DNA of 64,000 bases from JBFMFR01 sp040752025. Its GTDB lineage: Bacteria > Chloroflexota > Anaerolineae > Anaerolineales > UBA4823. Where the stretch lies: contig JBFMFR010000013.1 of assembly GCA_040752025.1 (NCBI GenBank), positions 1-64,000 of the forward strand, in the 5' to 3' direction. The notes beneath the pieces were generated by a model. That model was not told the DNA's origin. It saw only the letters and a program-made list of their open reading frames with translations, and made no database searches. The position numbers were made by a program, and so were the translations under genes. Of this stretch, positions 33,593-43,176 are shown piece after piece. Numbering within the stretch: position 1 is the stretch's first letter; each line of letters begins with the position of its first letter.

Positions 33593-34816
33593 TCACGCAG
33601 CGCACAGAGCATACACATCCAGAGGGCTCTCTTTACCCTTCGCCGTTACCTGGCGCTTCGCCAGTACGTGAACCTGCCCTGCTAACTCATCCAACACAGC
33701 CTGTGAAATCAACACCTCGCCGCCAACCGCGTGATCGCAAATGCGCTTGGCCGTGTTGACCGCGTCACCAATCACATCGTAACCTTTCACATCTTTGCTG
33801 CCCAACAAGCCCTCAACGAGCTGGCCATAATGCAAGCCAACTCCGGCCGTCAGGCCAAACGCTGCCAGCAACTCTCCCACCTCGTGGCAAAGCTCTCGGC
33901 TGGCCTGCACGGCATCCATAACATTTGAAAAAACAACCATAATCTCATCGGCCGATGGTTTAGCCTTTATCGCCTGGTGCCGGGTCCAGATGCGTTCCCC
34001 CACTTCGAAATAACGGTTGAGCATCCCTACTACAGCTTCTGGGGCCTGGGCTTCACTCCAGCGCGTAAAACCGCGAATGTCAATGAACAAAACCGCCCGC
34101 TGCTGCCTCTGCAAGCTCAAAGCTTCTGGATCAGCCATAATCTGCGAGAGCAACTGCCGTCCCAACAGCCACTCCGAATACTGGCGCAGGCGCGCCGCAG
34201 TGCGATGGAGAGAATTCAAATAGGCTTCAGCGTTCAGGTTCGCAAAACCCACGATCAGGCCGATCAACACCACCGCCAGGGCAACAAAAACGTGGCTGTC
34301 ATCGGAAAGAAACCCTGTTAGGGTTTTCGCCTCTGAATGGGTGGCGATCTCGAAAATCCAGTACCCTATCAGTAAAATGCTGGTGCGCACGGTGTTTTCC
34401 AACAACACCAGCCCTCGCCCCAGGTTCCCGCCGATGCGCAAGCGGACTTCCTGGATCAACCCGATCGCCAGGGCAAACCCCCAATAAGCCAGGTGGCGCG
34501 ACTCCGAGAAGAACTCCGGCCCTTCGAGTAAAATCTCAACAATTGTATACAGCCCAGGCGCAATCAAATTCCCCAGAAAAGGGCGCGGCTTCCCATCATA
34601 TTGCCAACTGCCCAGGAAATACGCCTGCAAAAGGCTGGCCGCGATCAATGCATATATTGCCGGGTCCTCGGTGAAAAATCTCCATCCTTCTGGGATCAAT
34701 TCCAACAGGATCAGTACTGCCGGAAAATGAAAGGTGTTGGTGAAAAACTCTTGCAGAATAACGCCCCGGCGGCTCGAACGTAAAATGACATCCTCGCCTT
34801 GCACTGCTTGTTGCAT
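33593..34816 (-). CDS. Membrane-anchored class III nucleotidyl cyclase (predicted adenylyl cyclase)
   Basis: GGAGG eight bases ahead of the ATG at 34816 gives 407 residues. Five to six membrane helices occupy about 35-215. The cyclase domain (about 240-400) has VLFIDIRGFTRWSE with the first metal Asp, KPSADEIMVVF with the second Asp and a Lys, and GYDVIGDAVNTAKRI. The Lys and the Asp before VIGD are the residues that read adenine, so cAMP is the likely product. It is the last gene of the ccm operon, about 70 bases after ccmD, which would link cytochrome maturation to a cAMP signal; this link is inference. Confidence 0.88.
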   Translation of the reverse strand: MQQAVQGEDVILRSSRRGVILQEFFTNTFHFPAVLILLELIPEGWRFFTEDPAIYALIAASLLQAYFLGSWQYDGKPRPFLGNLIAPGLYTIVEILLEGPEFFSESRHLAYWGFALAIGLIQEVRLRIGGNLGRGLVLLENTVRTSILLIGYWIFEIATHSEAKTLTGFLSDDSHVFVALAVVLIGLIVGFANLNAEAYLNSLHRTAARLRQYSEWLLGRQLLSQIMADPEALSLQRQQRAVLFIDIRGFTRWSEAQAPEAVVGMLNRYFEVGERIWTRHQAIKAKPSADEIMVVFSNVMDAVQASRELCHEVGELLAAFGLTAGVGLHYGQLVEGLLGSKDVKGYDVIGDAVNTAKRICDHAVGGEVLISQAVLDELAGQVHVLAKRQVTAKGKESPLDVYALCAA

Positions 34817-34887
34817 TTTCAACCTCCGCTGGTTGGAACGCATGCCCATCCTTTGCGCTACCTGGTCTGGCGAAAACTGCCGATTTA

Positions 34888-35070
34888 TTACAGGGTCAGT
34901 CCGGGGTCACCCTCCGGCTTATCCAGGTCCCGCAAAATCTGCAAGTCCTGCTGCAAGTTGCGCCCCCGCAAGATCAGGCTGATCAGATAAACCAACATCA
35001 CCCCGAAAATCACCGCGTAACCGGCGATCAAATAACCCGTTGTTTGTGCAGGTCCTTCCTGGAATAACAT
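34888..35070 (-). CDS. ccmD: CcmD-like small membrane protein
   Basis: The 60-residue protein has one membrane helix (GYLIAGYAVIFGVMLVYLISLIL) followed by a positively charged end with an RGRNLQQDLQIL coiled part. CcmD proteins have this plan and release holo-CcmE from the CcmABC complex. It lies 17 bases after ccmC, its usual place. Sequence alone would not be enough; context makes it convincing. Confidence 0.85.
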   Translation of the reverse strand: MLFQEGPAQTTGYLIAGYAVIFGVMLVYLISLILRGRNLQQDLQILRDLDKPEGDPGLTL

Positions 35071-35087
35071 TTTTCACACTCCAAAAA

Positions 35088-35786
35088 CTAACTCATCGTC
35101 TTGAGCTTGAGCTGCTCGATGCGATCCGCCAGGCGGCCCAGCCGGACGCGGTGCCACAACAGATCGATGAAAATAAACGAGAACGTCAGCAAACTAAATA
35201 GGAACACCTGGACCATCTTTGTCGTCATGTCGAAGCCGCCTTCCCCGCCCGGCTGGTTGGTGGCGATCACCGCCGGGTGGATCGTGCGGAACAGGCGCGC
35301 CGATAAAAAGGTCAGCGGCACACTGATAAAGCCCAGGACGGCGTACACAGCGCCAAAGCGCGCCCGCCGGTTAGGATCCTCGATGCCCGCCCGCAGCATC
35401 AGGTAAGCCGCGTAAATCAACTCCATGATCGTAGCCGTCGTCAGGCGCGGGTCCCAGGTCCACCAGGTGTTCCAGGCCGGGTAAGCCCAGATCGAGCCGG
35501 TGACGATGTTGATGAACGCAAAAACGATGCCGATCTCCACCGCCGCCAGGCCAATGATGTCCCAATTGCGCCCGCCGGTGCGCAGGTACACGATCCCAGC
35601 GACCGCTGCAGCCAGGAAACTGAGCATCCCCACCCAGCCAGCCGCTACGTGGAAGTAAAACACCTTCTGCACATTGCCCATAACGGCTTCGGTCGGTGCG
35701 TAGAACAACACCATCGCGGTAGCAACTACCAGCATCACCACGGTGATGCCATCCAGTATCGAGAGCAATTTCGGCTTCTTTTCCAT
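35088..35786 (-). CDS. ccmC: Heme exporter/handling protein CcmC
   Basis: Of two adjacent ATG codons the one at 35786 has GGAG at better spacing (232 residues). The protein has six membrane helices and the WWD-type motif WTWDPRLTT, which binds heme on the outer face. VQKVFYFHVAAGW and LFRTIHPAV carry the two conserved His ligands. CcmC loads heme onto CcmE. It lies between ccmB and ccmD in the expected order. Confidence 0.95.
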   Translation of the reverse strand: MEKKPKLLSILDGITVVMLVVATAMVLFYAPTEAVMGNVQKVFYFHVAAGWVGMLSFLAAAVAGIVYLRTGGRNWDIIGLAAVEIGIVFAFINIVTGSIWAYPAWNTWWTWDPRLTTATIMELIYAAYLMLRAGIEDPNRRARFGAVYAVLGFISVPLTFLSARLFRTIHPAVIATNQPGGEGGFDMTTKMVQVFLFSLLTFSFIFIDLLWHRVRLGRLADRIEQLKLKTMS

Positions 35787-35887
35787 CATACTTCTCCAAA
35801 AACAAAAAATCAAAATCTACAAGTCAGGAGTTCAAAGCCAGGTCGCATCAAGGCGCTATCCGAAAGCGCCCTGGCAATAGGCCCATC

Positions 35888-36607
35888 TCATTCCTCCACG
35901 ACATAATCGAACACCATAAAGGCCACTGCCGTAAAAATCACATCATACACGATCAACAGGTTCAGCCAGGGCGAGATTTCGCTCATTTCGATGCCCAGCA
36001 AGAAACCCTGGCTGGCCTTCACCGCCGCGATAAAAACCGGGATCACCACGGGGAAAAGCAAGATCGGCAAGAGCACGTCGCGCGTGCGCGTCTGCACCGC
36101 CATGCTGGATAATAAAGTGCCTACCACTACATAACCCAGCGAACCTAATAAGATGACTCCAATCAACCCCCAATTAAACAGATTTACGTTGTACAACAGG
36201 CTGTACACCGGCAAGACGATTGCTTCCACCACCAGCATGAAAATCAGGTTGCCAACCGTTTTGCCGAAATAAATCGTGCTGCGGTCAACCGGGGCTAAAA
36301 GCAAGCCGTCCAGACAGCCGCGGTCCTTCTCCATCGCCATCGAGCGGTTGAGCCCCAGCGTACCGGCAAATGCGAACGTTACCCACAGCACACCCGCCGT
36401 AACGCCGCTGCGCGTCTTGGGGTCCAGCTCCAACGCGAAATTGAAGATCAAGATCACCAGAAGCGCGAAGACCAGCATCGCCGAGAGCATCTCGCGGCTG
36501 CGCATTTCGGCCGCCAGATCTTTCCAGATGACCGCCCCCAGGGCGCGCAAGAAATCTTTGAAGGCAGAAGAGCGCCGTTCACTGTGTATTTGACCTGAAG
36601 CTTTCAA
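35888..36607 (-). CDS. ccmB: Heme exporter membrane subunit CcmB
   Basis: The 239-residue protein has six hydrophobic segments and typical CcmB patches: WKDLAAEMRSREML near the start, FAGTLGLNRSMAMEKDRGCLDGLLLAPVDRSTIYFGK and PLLLFPVVIPVF-type region. It forms the ABC transporter with CcmA that releases holo-CcmE. Its start overlaps the end of ccmA by four bases. A 100-base gap to ccmC holds no recognised feature. Confidence 0.95.
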   Translation of the reverse strand: MKASGQIHSERRSSAFKDFLRALGAVIWKDLAAEMRSREMLSAMLVFALLVILIFNFALELDPKTRSGVTAGVLWVTFAFAGTLGLNRSMAMEKDRGCLDGLLLAPVDRSTIYFGKTVGNLIFMLVVEAIVLPVYSLLYNVNLFNWGLIGVILLGSLGYVVVGTLLSSMAVQTRTRDVLLPILLFPVVIPVFIAAVKASQGFLLGIEMSEISPWLNLLIVYDVIFTAVAFMVFDYVVEE

Positions 36608-37425
36608 GCGCCCACCTCATCCCCTTCATCATTCCGCGCTGCTCCCGCTTCAACCACCATAGGGGCGGGCATTTCAGGATCGATCGCCTTGCGATAGAAA
36701 GCCAGCAGTTGGTCAGGCGCGATGGTCTCACGCCGGGCAGAGGCCACGATGGCCCCACGCGAAAGCACGTCGAAGCGCGACGCCAGGTCAGCCGCCCGCG
36801 CCAGATCGTGCGAGGTCATCACCACCGTGCGCCCGCGCGCCGCCACTTCACGCAACACATTGTCTAGCATGGCGCAGGCATCCTGATCCAGGCCGGTATG
36901 AGGCTCATCGAAGAGCATCACCTCGGGGTCATGCAAGACTGCCCGGCCAATGGCCAGGCGCTGCTGCATACCGCGCGAGAACGTACGCACTAGGTCACGG
37001 CGCCGGGCAGCCAGCCCTACCAACTCCAACACCGCCTCGATGCGTTGGTTTAGCTCAGCCACCCCATACATGCGCCCGTAGAAGCGCAAATTCTCCTCGG
37101 CTGTCAGGTCGCCATATAGAAGGGGTTGGTGCGAAACCACGCCCAACTTGCGCCGCACGGCGGCTGCCTGCCCTGGCAGGGCATAACCCGCGATGCGGAC
37201 TTCACCCAGCGAAGGGCGCGACAACGAGGCCAGGATGCGCAGGAAAGTGGTCTTACCCGCTCCATTAGGCCCCAGCAGCGCCACAAACTCGCCGGGTTCC
37301 ACGCTGAAATCCAGGCCGTGCAGCACCGTTTTCAACCCAAAGCGCTTGACCAGCTTCCTGACATGAATTTGCACACGCCGATCCGGCTGCCGGGAGATGG
37401 AGGGTTGCGCTGGTTGAGGCGTCAT
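36604..37425 (-). CDS. ccmA: Heme exporter ATP-binding subunit CcmA
   Basis: The first ATG in frame is at 37425 (273 residues), with AAGG upstream. It is an ABC ATPase: Walker A GPNGAGKTT, Q-loop VVSHQP, signature SRGMQQRLAIGRA, Walker B VMLFDEP and H-loop VMTSHD. Together with CcmB it drives release of heme-loaded CcmE. An extension of about 25 residues at each end is longer than in proteobacterial CcmA. It follows a cytochrome c gene in the operon. Confidence 0.93.
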   Translation of the reverse strand: MTPQPAQPSISRQPDRRVQIHVRKLVKRFGLKTVLHGLDFSVEPGEFVALLGPNGAGKTTFLRILASLSRPSLGEVRIAGYALPGQAAAVRRKLGVVSHQPLLYGDLTAEENLRFYGRMYGVAELNQRIEAVLELVGLAARRRDLVRTFSRGMQQRLAIGRAVLHDPEVMLFDEPHTGLDQDACAMLDNVLREVAARGRTVVMTSHDLARAADLASRFDVLSRGAIVASARRETIAPDQLLAFYRKAIDPEMPAPMVVEAGAARNDEGDEVGA

Positions 37426-37445
37426 CAACAACTACCTTGTAGCTG

Positions 37446-39347
37446 CTAACTTTGATCTAGCAGTTCACTTAGACGAGCCTTCAACTCGCTCCTGCGCTGG
37501 TGATAAGCCTCCTCAGGAAGCTGGCCTTCCTGATACAGATCGTCAAGCGCCAGGATTGCATCCATCACAGTTTCAGCATTCTCGCCTGATTCTGCCCCTT
37601 GTTCCTCATCCACCGCACCGTCATCCACCTGCACATCTGCCATCCGGCTGCGGCGGGACAGCCACAGGCCAGCCACGATCAACACCACTCCCAAAGCCGC
37701 CAACCCGATCAACAAGCTGGAGGACGAACTGGGGATTTGCAGACTCTGGCTGCCAGAAATCGTCAACTCCAGGGACTCGCCGGCCCGCATTCCAGAGCCA
37801 TTGTACAGATGATATGCCACACCTTGTACGTCACGGACGCCTGCGTCTTCCAGCGTAGCGCCCTTGACGCTGATCCCATCTTCCGGAACCAGGATCACCA
37901 CTGCGTTTGTATCCAGGTTGACCGGGCGCACCAGTTCCAGTTTGCGCTTGTAGGGTATCTCATAAGAGAACAACACCTGGTAACTGCCTGAGCCTGGGCG
38001 AACAGGCACAGTATCACCAAAACCATCCACGGTTTTGACAAAACGATCACCCAGTTCGCCCTCCTGGAATTCCAGGTTGCTGGCTTCCGCTGGCAGGCTG
38101 AAAGTGATCACGGGTTGGCCTTCAGCCGGAGAAACAAGCGTCTCGGCGCCTGGGTTCGAAATGATGTACAACTCGACAACGCGCAGATTTTCAGCATCGA
38201 TCAACTCGAAGAAAAAATGTAGGCGGTCCACAGATAGAACGGACGCATCCGTGGTTGTGGCGTACACTTCGATTGGCAAATCCAGCGTTTGCCCCGCCTG
38301 CTCGATCGTTACAGCCTCTGATCCATAAGTGATCCCATCGAATTCCACCGTGGTCAAGAAAATAAGCCCTTCGGGCATATCCACATTTTGAAACAAATAC
38401 TTGCCTTGATCATCTAGCTTTACGGTATCGCTGATGACCACCTGCATATGATTGAATCCAAGCAGACTGACTGTTAGACCGGCTGGCACAGCGCCGCCCG
38501 AAGCGCTCACCACCTGTCCAGAAACGCTGCCTAAACTCAGGCTTTCGCTGACTGCCAGGGTGGAGGTGATTTCACCAGAGGGTGTTATCGCTGCGCCTGG
38601 CGTCTCCTGGGCTTCGAGCCCCGCTTGAGCCGCTGCCGAGGCAAAAGTCAGAGATCGCAAGTAGTCCGTCACCGCCCAGCGCTGCGCCTCATCCAGGCTG
38701 CCCTCGAATGCCGGCATGGCCTGGCCGGCGCCGCTGCTGATCGCCTGGTATAGCGCCTGGGCAGATTTTCCTGCCATATATTCCTGGTTGGTAAAATCAA
38801 CCGGCGTTGCAGACAGGCCAGCGGCTGCCGGGCCATCCCCCTTACCGGCCTCGCCGTGGCAACCTGCACAATTAGCCTGATATACTTCGGCGCTCTGGCT
38901 CATATCCAATGTAGCGCTCAAGCTCAAGACATACGCCACCACATCCCACCGCTGGCGGTCGGTCAGGCTGGGGAAAGGCGGCATGAAGCGCTCCAGGTTT
39001 CCCTGGCTGACGATCTGGAACCAGTCGGACGGAGCCGCCTGGCGGGCCACCTGCGGTGAACCGATCGCCGGCACCGGGTTAGGTAACTGGCTGCCCTGCT
39101 CTCCATCGCCCAGGCCCAGTTCGCCGTGACAGGCCGCGCATTTCTCGGCGTAAATCGCCTCGCCTTTCGAAGGGTCAGGCGGCAAAAGCGGGAACAATGG
39201 CCCCGATGTCACCGAGGCCACTGGAGCCTGCATCTCTGGAGGCGGTTGGTACCCCGCCGGTGGTTTGATATCCTCGGCCAGGGAAAAACTGCATGCCGTG
39301 AGCAGCAGCGTCAGGGAGATGAAAAAGAATAGGCGAGTAAGTTTCAT
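37446..39347 (-). CDS. Diheme cytochrome c lipoprotein with beta-rich domains and a C-terminal membrane helix
   Basis: The 633-residue protein has a lipobox (LLLTACS), then two class I cytochrome c domains with CAACHG (near 72) and CAGCHG (near 160). A middle part of about 300 residues, with SVSGQVVSASGGAVPAGLTVSL and a G-K-Y-L-F-Q-N-V pattern, is like carboxypeptidase-regulatory and other beta-sandwich domains. A membrane helix (LLIGLAALGVVLIVAGLWL) near 565 and a cytoplasmic coiled tail (EEAYHQRRSELKARLSELL) follow. The tail resembles the 'EAYHQRR' hairpin of CcmI. It lies within the ccm operon, so it may take part in maturation or be an early client cytochrome. Confidence 0.85.
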   Translation of the reverse strand: MKLTRLFFFISLTLLLTACSFSLAEDIKPPAGYQPPPEMQAPVASVTSGPLFPLLPPDPSKGEAIYAEKCAACHGELGLGDGEQGSQLPNPVPAIGSPQVARQAAPSDWFQIVSQGNLERFMPPFPSLTDRQRWDVVAYVLSLSATLDMSQSAEVYQANCAGCHGEAGKGDGPAAAGLSATPVDFTNQEYMAGKSAQALYQAISSGAGQAMPAFEGSLDEAQRWAVTDYLRSLTFASAAAQAGLEAQETPGAAITPSGEITSTLAVSESLSLGSVSGQVVSASGGAVPAGLTVSLLGFNHMQVVISDTVKLDDQGKYLFQNVDMPEGLIFLTTVEFDGITYGSEAVTIEQAGQTLDLPIEVYATTTDASVLSVDRLHFFFELIDAENLRVVELYIISNPGAETLVSPAEGQPVITFSLPAEASNLEFQEGELGDRFVKTVDGFGDTVPVRPGSGSYQVLFSYEIPYKRKLELVRPVNLDTNAVVILVPEDGISVKGATLEDAGVRDVQGVAYHLYNGSGMRAGESLELTISGSQSLQIPSSSSSLLIGLAALGVVLIVAGLWLSRRSRMADVQVDDGAVDEEQGAESGENAETVMDAILALDDLYQEGQLPEEAYHQRRSELKARLSELLDQS

Positions 39348-39373
39348 ACCTGGTTTGCTTCACTTTTCTGGGT

Positions 39374-39976
39374 TTATGCTGTTTTGGTCCCACATTTCGG
39401 GCAAAAACGATCCGTCTTCTGCACTGGCGCGCCGCACTTCGGGCAAAATCCGCCAGCTTTCCCCTGGCGTGAACGCCGCCGGTCAGAAAGCAGGCGCTCG
39501 ATCTCGTCATCCGGGGCAGAAACAATTGTTGCTCGCTTGCGTCCATCACCATGACCTGTCCGGACGGCCTGTCCCGCGCCAGCCAGGCTGGCGTCGGCGC
39601 GGCGAGCAGCGATAGCCGCTTCCAGGCGATCTTCAGCAGCAGGAACGTCTTCCAACTGAAAACCATCTTGCTCCATAAGCTGTTCACTCCGCATCGCGTC
39701 CAGCTTGCGCAATGCATCCGCACCGCGTTGCAGCAGCGCTGAACGCTGCGCCGGGTAATCAGCTTCAGGAATCTTGCCCAGGGCGTAATCGAAATCTAAT
39801 TCTTGCAAAGCGTTCAGAACGCGATCACGTTCCGCCAGCAAGGCTGAGCGTTCGTGCTCATCATTGGAGGGTGTAGCTACGAAATCCATTGGCTGGCGTT
39901 CGAGCAAAGGACGGCTGACGTACAAACCCACCAGCACTAACAAAGCCAGGATGAGGAAAATAGAGCCGAGGTCCAT
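39374..39976 (-). CDS. CcmI-like membrane protein with C-terminal double zinc ribbon
   Basis: One N-terminal helix (IFLILALLVLVGLYV) is followed by ERDRVLNALQELDFDYALGKIPEADYPAQRSALLQRGADALRKL, the hairpin of CcmI that presents apocytochrome in system I. The last 30 residues are a zinc ribbon, CPKCGAPVQKTDRFCPKCG. The periplasmic TPR part of CcmI is missing. It lies between ccmG and the diheme cytochrome gene, in the place where ccmI is expected. The zinc ribbon fusion is unusual in proteobacterial CcmI. Confidence 0.8.
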   Translation of the reverse strand: MDLGSIFLILALLVLVGLYVSRPLLERQPMDFVATPSNDEHERSALLAERDRVLNALQELDFDYALGKIPEADYPAQRSALLQRGADALRKLDAMRSEQLMEQDGFQLEDVPAAEDRLEAAIAARRADASLAGAGQAVRTGHGDGRKRATIVSAPDDEIERLLSDRRRSRQGKAGGFCPKCGAPVQKTDRFCPKCGTKTA

Positions 39977-39984
39977 AGGAATGA

Positions 39985-40569
39985 TTACTCCAACAAGGGG
40001 TCGATAGTCGCACGAATTTCATTCACCGAAAGGAAAGGGCTGAGTTTGAAATCAGCCAGGAACCCGTTGCGATCGATGATGTAGGTTTCCGGTACACCCG
40101 TTGTGCGATACGCCTGTGAGATGCGCGTGCCCAGGTCTGGTCCGTTCGGGTACGTGATGTCGAACTTTGCCAGATACTCCAGGGATTTCTTCTCAGTGTC
40201 CGTCCAGGCAACCCCCAGGAAAACCACGTCGCCGCGCCCCTGGTAATAACGCCAGGCGCTTTCCAGGTCTGCGGCTTCCTGTTCGCAAGGCTTGCACCAG
40301 GAGGCCCAGAAATTGATCACCACAACCTTGCCCTGTAAGTCAGAAAGGCGGTATTCTTGGCCGTCAAAACTGGTCAGCGTAAAATCAGGCGCTTTCTGGC
40401 CCTTTGCAACCGGTCCCTGTTGAGACCTGAGCAGCCCCAGGAAAAGCACGACCAGCAAAGCCCCCAATCCCACCCAGGCAACAATCCGCCCCCAGCGGGG
40501 GCGGCTGTGTGCGGGAATTGGCTGCTCGGTCTCAGGTAGTTTTTCAGTCACATTCGTTTCAGATGTCAT
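39985..40569 (-). CDS. ccmG: Membrane-anchored thioredoxin CcmG (DsbE/ResA-like)
   Basis: An N-terminal helix (IVAWVGLGALLVVLFLGLL) is followed by a thioredoxin fold: APDFTLTSFDGQEYRLSDLQGK, then INFWASWCKPCEQE with the WCxxC redox pair, and cis-Pro in GVPETYIIDRNG. It reduces the CxxCH cysteines of apocytochromes together with CcmH. Its start overlaps the end of ccmH by four bases. Confidence 0.93.
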   Translation of the reverse strand: MTSETNVTEKLPETEQPIPAHSRPRWGRIVAWVGLGALLVVLFLGLLRSQQGPVAKGQKAPDFTLTSFDGQEYRLSDLQGKVVVINFWASWCKPCEQEAADLESAWRYYQGRGDVVFLGVAWTDTEKKSLEYLAKFDITYPNGPDLGTRISQAYRTTGVPETYIIDRNGFLADFKLSPFLSVNEIRATIDPLLE

Positions 40570-41102
40570 GCTTTCTCCTGAAGCTTGCGCAGTTCATCCT
40601 CTAACTGGTCGATATATTCGTTATCGGCCGGAACACTGGCCTCTGGTGTAATCGTCTCGTTAGCCGTTTGCAATCGCCAGGCCCGGAAAGTGCGGTACAA
40701 AATGAACACGCCCGCCAGAAACGTCACTGGAGGCACGATGTAAATCAGCCAGTGAAGGCCGCTGCGCGGCGGTTCGGCCAACACACGCGCCCCGAACTGC
40801 TCCACGAAGTATTCCTTGATCTGCGCCTCGCTCCAGCCTAGAGCCAGCTTTTCGCGGATCAATTCGCGCCACTCTGCGCAGGCCTGCGTAGGGCACACAT
40901 CCAGGGGAGTATTTTCGCACACCGGGCAGAACATTTGCTTGGCAATCGCGTTCACCTGGTCATCCGTAGGCGTTGTCGGCGTGGCGTCTTGCGCTCGAGC
41001 TACGCCTACCAGCGCCAGGCTGACCAGCGCCACAACCAACAGGACACCAATCTTGCTCCCGCCAAAATGGCCTGCCGCCTGAACCCAAAAACCTCGTTTC
41101 AT
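40566..41102 (-). CDS. ccmH: CcmH, apocytochrome thiol reductase
   Basis: The 178-residue protein has an N-terminal signal helix, the redox motif CPVC (near 59-62, as in LRCPxC of the family), an extra CPTQAC, the conserved WSEAQIKEYFVEQFG and a C-terminal helix (WLIYIVPPVTFLAGVFIL), which together match the short CcmH form. It works with CcmF and CcmG to keep the heme-binding Cys reduced. It sits directly after ccmF. Confidence 0.93.
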   Translation of the reverse strand: MKRGFWVQAAGHFGGSKIGVLLVVALVSLALVGVARAQDATPTTPTDDQVNAIAKQMFCPVCENTPLDVCPTQACAEWRELIREKLALGWSEAQIKEYFVEQFGARVLAEPPRSGLHWLIYIVPPVTFLAGVFILYRTFRAWRLQTANETITPEASVPADNEYIDQLEDELRKLQEKA

Positions 41103-41112
41103 CCTGCCTCCC

Positions 41113-43170
41113 TTACAGCCTGGCGCTGGCGTAAGCCTTTTGCCTGGCTGGAGCGGTCACTTCTTCAGATTCTTTATCAGGCCAGGCTGCCACCAATGTA
41201 CCCAGGATAAAGACGATCCCGCCAAACCACAACCAGTTCACCAGCGGATTCCGGTACACTTTAAAAGTCGCACCTTGAGTAGATACCGGCTGCCAATCCA
41301 CCAGAATCACATACAAATCATCCTCCCAGGTGCTGCGCACCCCAGGGATCGTCATGGGCTGTTGCGATTCGAAGAAGAAATCCCGCCGTGGGTATAATTC
41401 TCCCACAAAACGCCCGTCTTTCTGCACTTCGACAACCGCCCTGGCCACGTTGCGGCCGTCATTGGTATCGAAAACAGCCAGCGAGTTGAATGTCAGCGAA
41501 TACTCGCCCAACGAGATCTGCCCGCCTTGTGGGACAGTACCCTGGGTCTCTGTCTGGAACATCTCAATGCCGATCACACCCAGGGCCATTAAGACCACGC
41601 CCAGGTGGATGACATAGCCGCCATACCGGCGTCGATTGCGGCCCGCCAGACGCCAGAGCGCCACCGGCAGGCTCTCGCCCGATTTTCTGTGCCGCGCCAT
41701 TGCGCCGCGCCAAAACTCATATAGGGTCACCGAGATGACGAACGCTACCAGCCAAAAAGCCAGCAGCGCCGCTGGCTGGCGCATGCCCACAATCAACGGG
41801 ACGATCACGCCCAACAGCGAAAAGATAAACGGCTTCCAAATCGCCAGCCCCAGAGTCCTGGCCGTGGAATGCCGCCAGGCTGCCAGCGGCGCAATGCCCA
41901 TCAACAGTAACAACCCTGCGAACAATGGACCGGTGGAACGTTCGTAGAAAGGCGGCCCGACCGATGCCTTCTGGTTGATCAGCAGTTCGGAAATCAGCGG
42001 GTAAATTACGCCCCAAAAACATACTACCAAAATGCCGATGAACAACAGATTATTGAGCAAGAACAGCGCCTCGCGCGAGAGCAAGGAGGTCATGAATGCT
42101 TCGGATTTCAGGCTGTCCCAACGATAGAGCAGCAGCACCAGAGAAACGATAAAGGTTAAACCGATGAAGAAGAAAAACATCGGCCCGATAGCACTCTGGG
42201 CAAAGGAATGCACCGAGGACAACACCCCCGAACGCGTCAAAAAAGTGCCAAAGATCACCAGGCAGTAAGTCAGGATGATCAGCACCATGTTCCAGTGCTT
42301 GAGCATGCCCCGCTTTTCCTGGATCATAACTGAGTGCAGGAACGCCGTGCCGGTCAACCAGGGCATGAACGCTGCGATCTCCACCGGGTCCCAGCCCCAA
42401 TAGCCGCCCCAACCGAGAACATCGTAAGCCCAGCGACCGCCCAGCACCAACCCCAGGGACAGGAACAACCAGGCCACCAGCGTCCACCGCCGGGTGATGC
42501 GAATCCAGCGATCGTCGCTGCGCCCGGTCACCAGGGCCGCAATGGCAAAGGCATACGGGACCACAAAAGACACAAACCCCAGGTACAGCATGGGGGGGTG
42601 GATGATCATGCCAGGATGGCGCAACAGCGGGTTGAGGCCCTGCCCGTCGCGCGGCACGTAAGTGACCGCCCCAGCGGGCTGGAACATCGCCGAGATCACG
42701 CTCCCGCTCGGCAAACGCCACAAGCGACTAAAAGGATTTTCAAAGAAAATCACCAGGCTCAAAAAGAACGCCAGCGTTACCAGGGCGACCACGATCACCC
42801 ACGGCAAGAATTCCCGGTCGCGTTCCCACTTGCGCAGCGTTACCGCACTGGTAAAGGAGGCCAACAGCCAGGACCAGAACACCAATGACCCCGATTGCCC
42901 TCCCCACAAAGCCGTTATGCGCAGATAGATCGGCATGCTGGTGCTGGTGACCGAAGAGACATACTCCAGTTCGAAGCGCCCGGTCACCAAAAGGTAGATC
43001 AGGCTGAGCGCAGAGATTGTCACCAGTGGGAAGGTGAGCAGCATCGCCAGGCGAGCGCTTTCCACCCAGGCGGTTTCCTTCTTTTGCGTACCATACACCG
43101 CTGCAAAGATCCCATAAAACGAGATCAGCAGCGTAACGATCAGGGCGCCGTACCCGAAATTGGCAACCAT
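41113..43170 (-). CDS. ccmF: Cytochrome c heme lyase subunit CcmF
   Basis: The 685-residue protein has about 15 membrane helices and the WWD motif GWGGYWGWDPVE near 245-256. Conserved His occur in HPPMLYLGFV and VHSFAQSAIGP, both typical CcmF ligands. It joins heme from CcmE to reduced apocytochrome. It starts seven bases after ccmE. Length is normal for the family. Confidence 0.96.
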   Translation of the reverse strand: MVANFGYGALIVTLLISFYGIFAAVYGTQKKETAWVESARLAMLLTFPLVTISALSLIYLLVTGRFELEYVSSVTSTSMPIYLRITALWGGQSGSLVFWSWLLASFTSAVTLRKWERDREFLPWVIVVALVTLAFFLSLVIFFENPFSRLWRLPSGSVISAMFQPAGAVTYVPRDGQGLNPLLRHPGMIIHPPMLYLGFVSFVVPYAFAIAALVTGRSDDRWIRITRRWTLVAWLFLSLGLVLGGRWAYDVLGWGGYWGWDPVEIAAFMPWLTGTAFLHSVMIQEKRGMLKHWNMVLIILTYCLVIFGTFLTRSGVLSSVHSFAQSAIGPMFFFFIGLTFIVSLVLLLYRWDSLKSEAFMTSLLSREALFLLNNLLFIGILVVCFWGVIYPLISELLINQKASVGPPFYERSTGPLFAGLLLLMGIAPLAAWRHSTARTLGLAIWKPFIFSLLGVIVPLIVGMRQPAALLAFWLVAFVISVTLYEFWRGAMARHRKSGESLPVALWRLAGRNRRRYGGYVIHLGVVLMALGVIGIEMFQTETQGTVPQGGQISLGEYSLTFNSLAVFDTNDGRNVARAVVEVQKDGRFVGELYPRRDFFFESQQPMTIPGVRSTWEDDLYVILVDWQPVSTQGATFKVYRNPLVNWLWFGGIVFILGTLVAAWPDKESEEVTAPARQKAYASARL

Positions 43171-43176
43171 AAGCTT

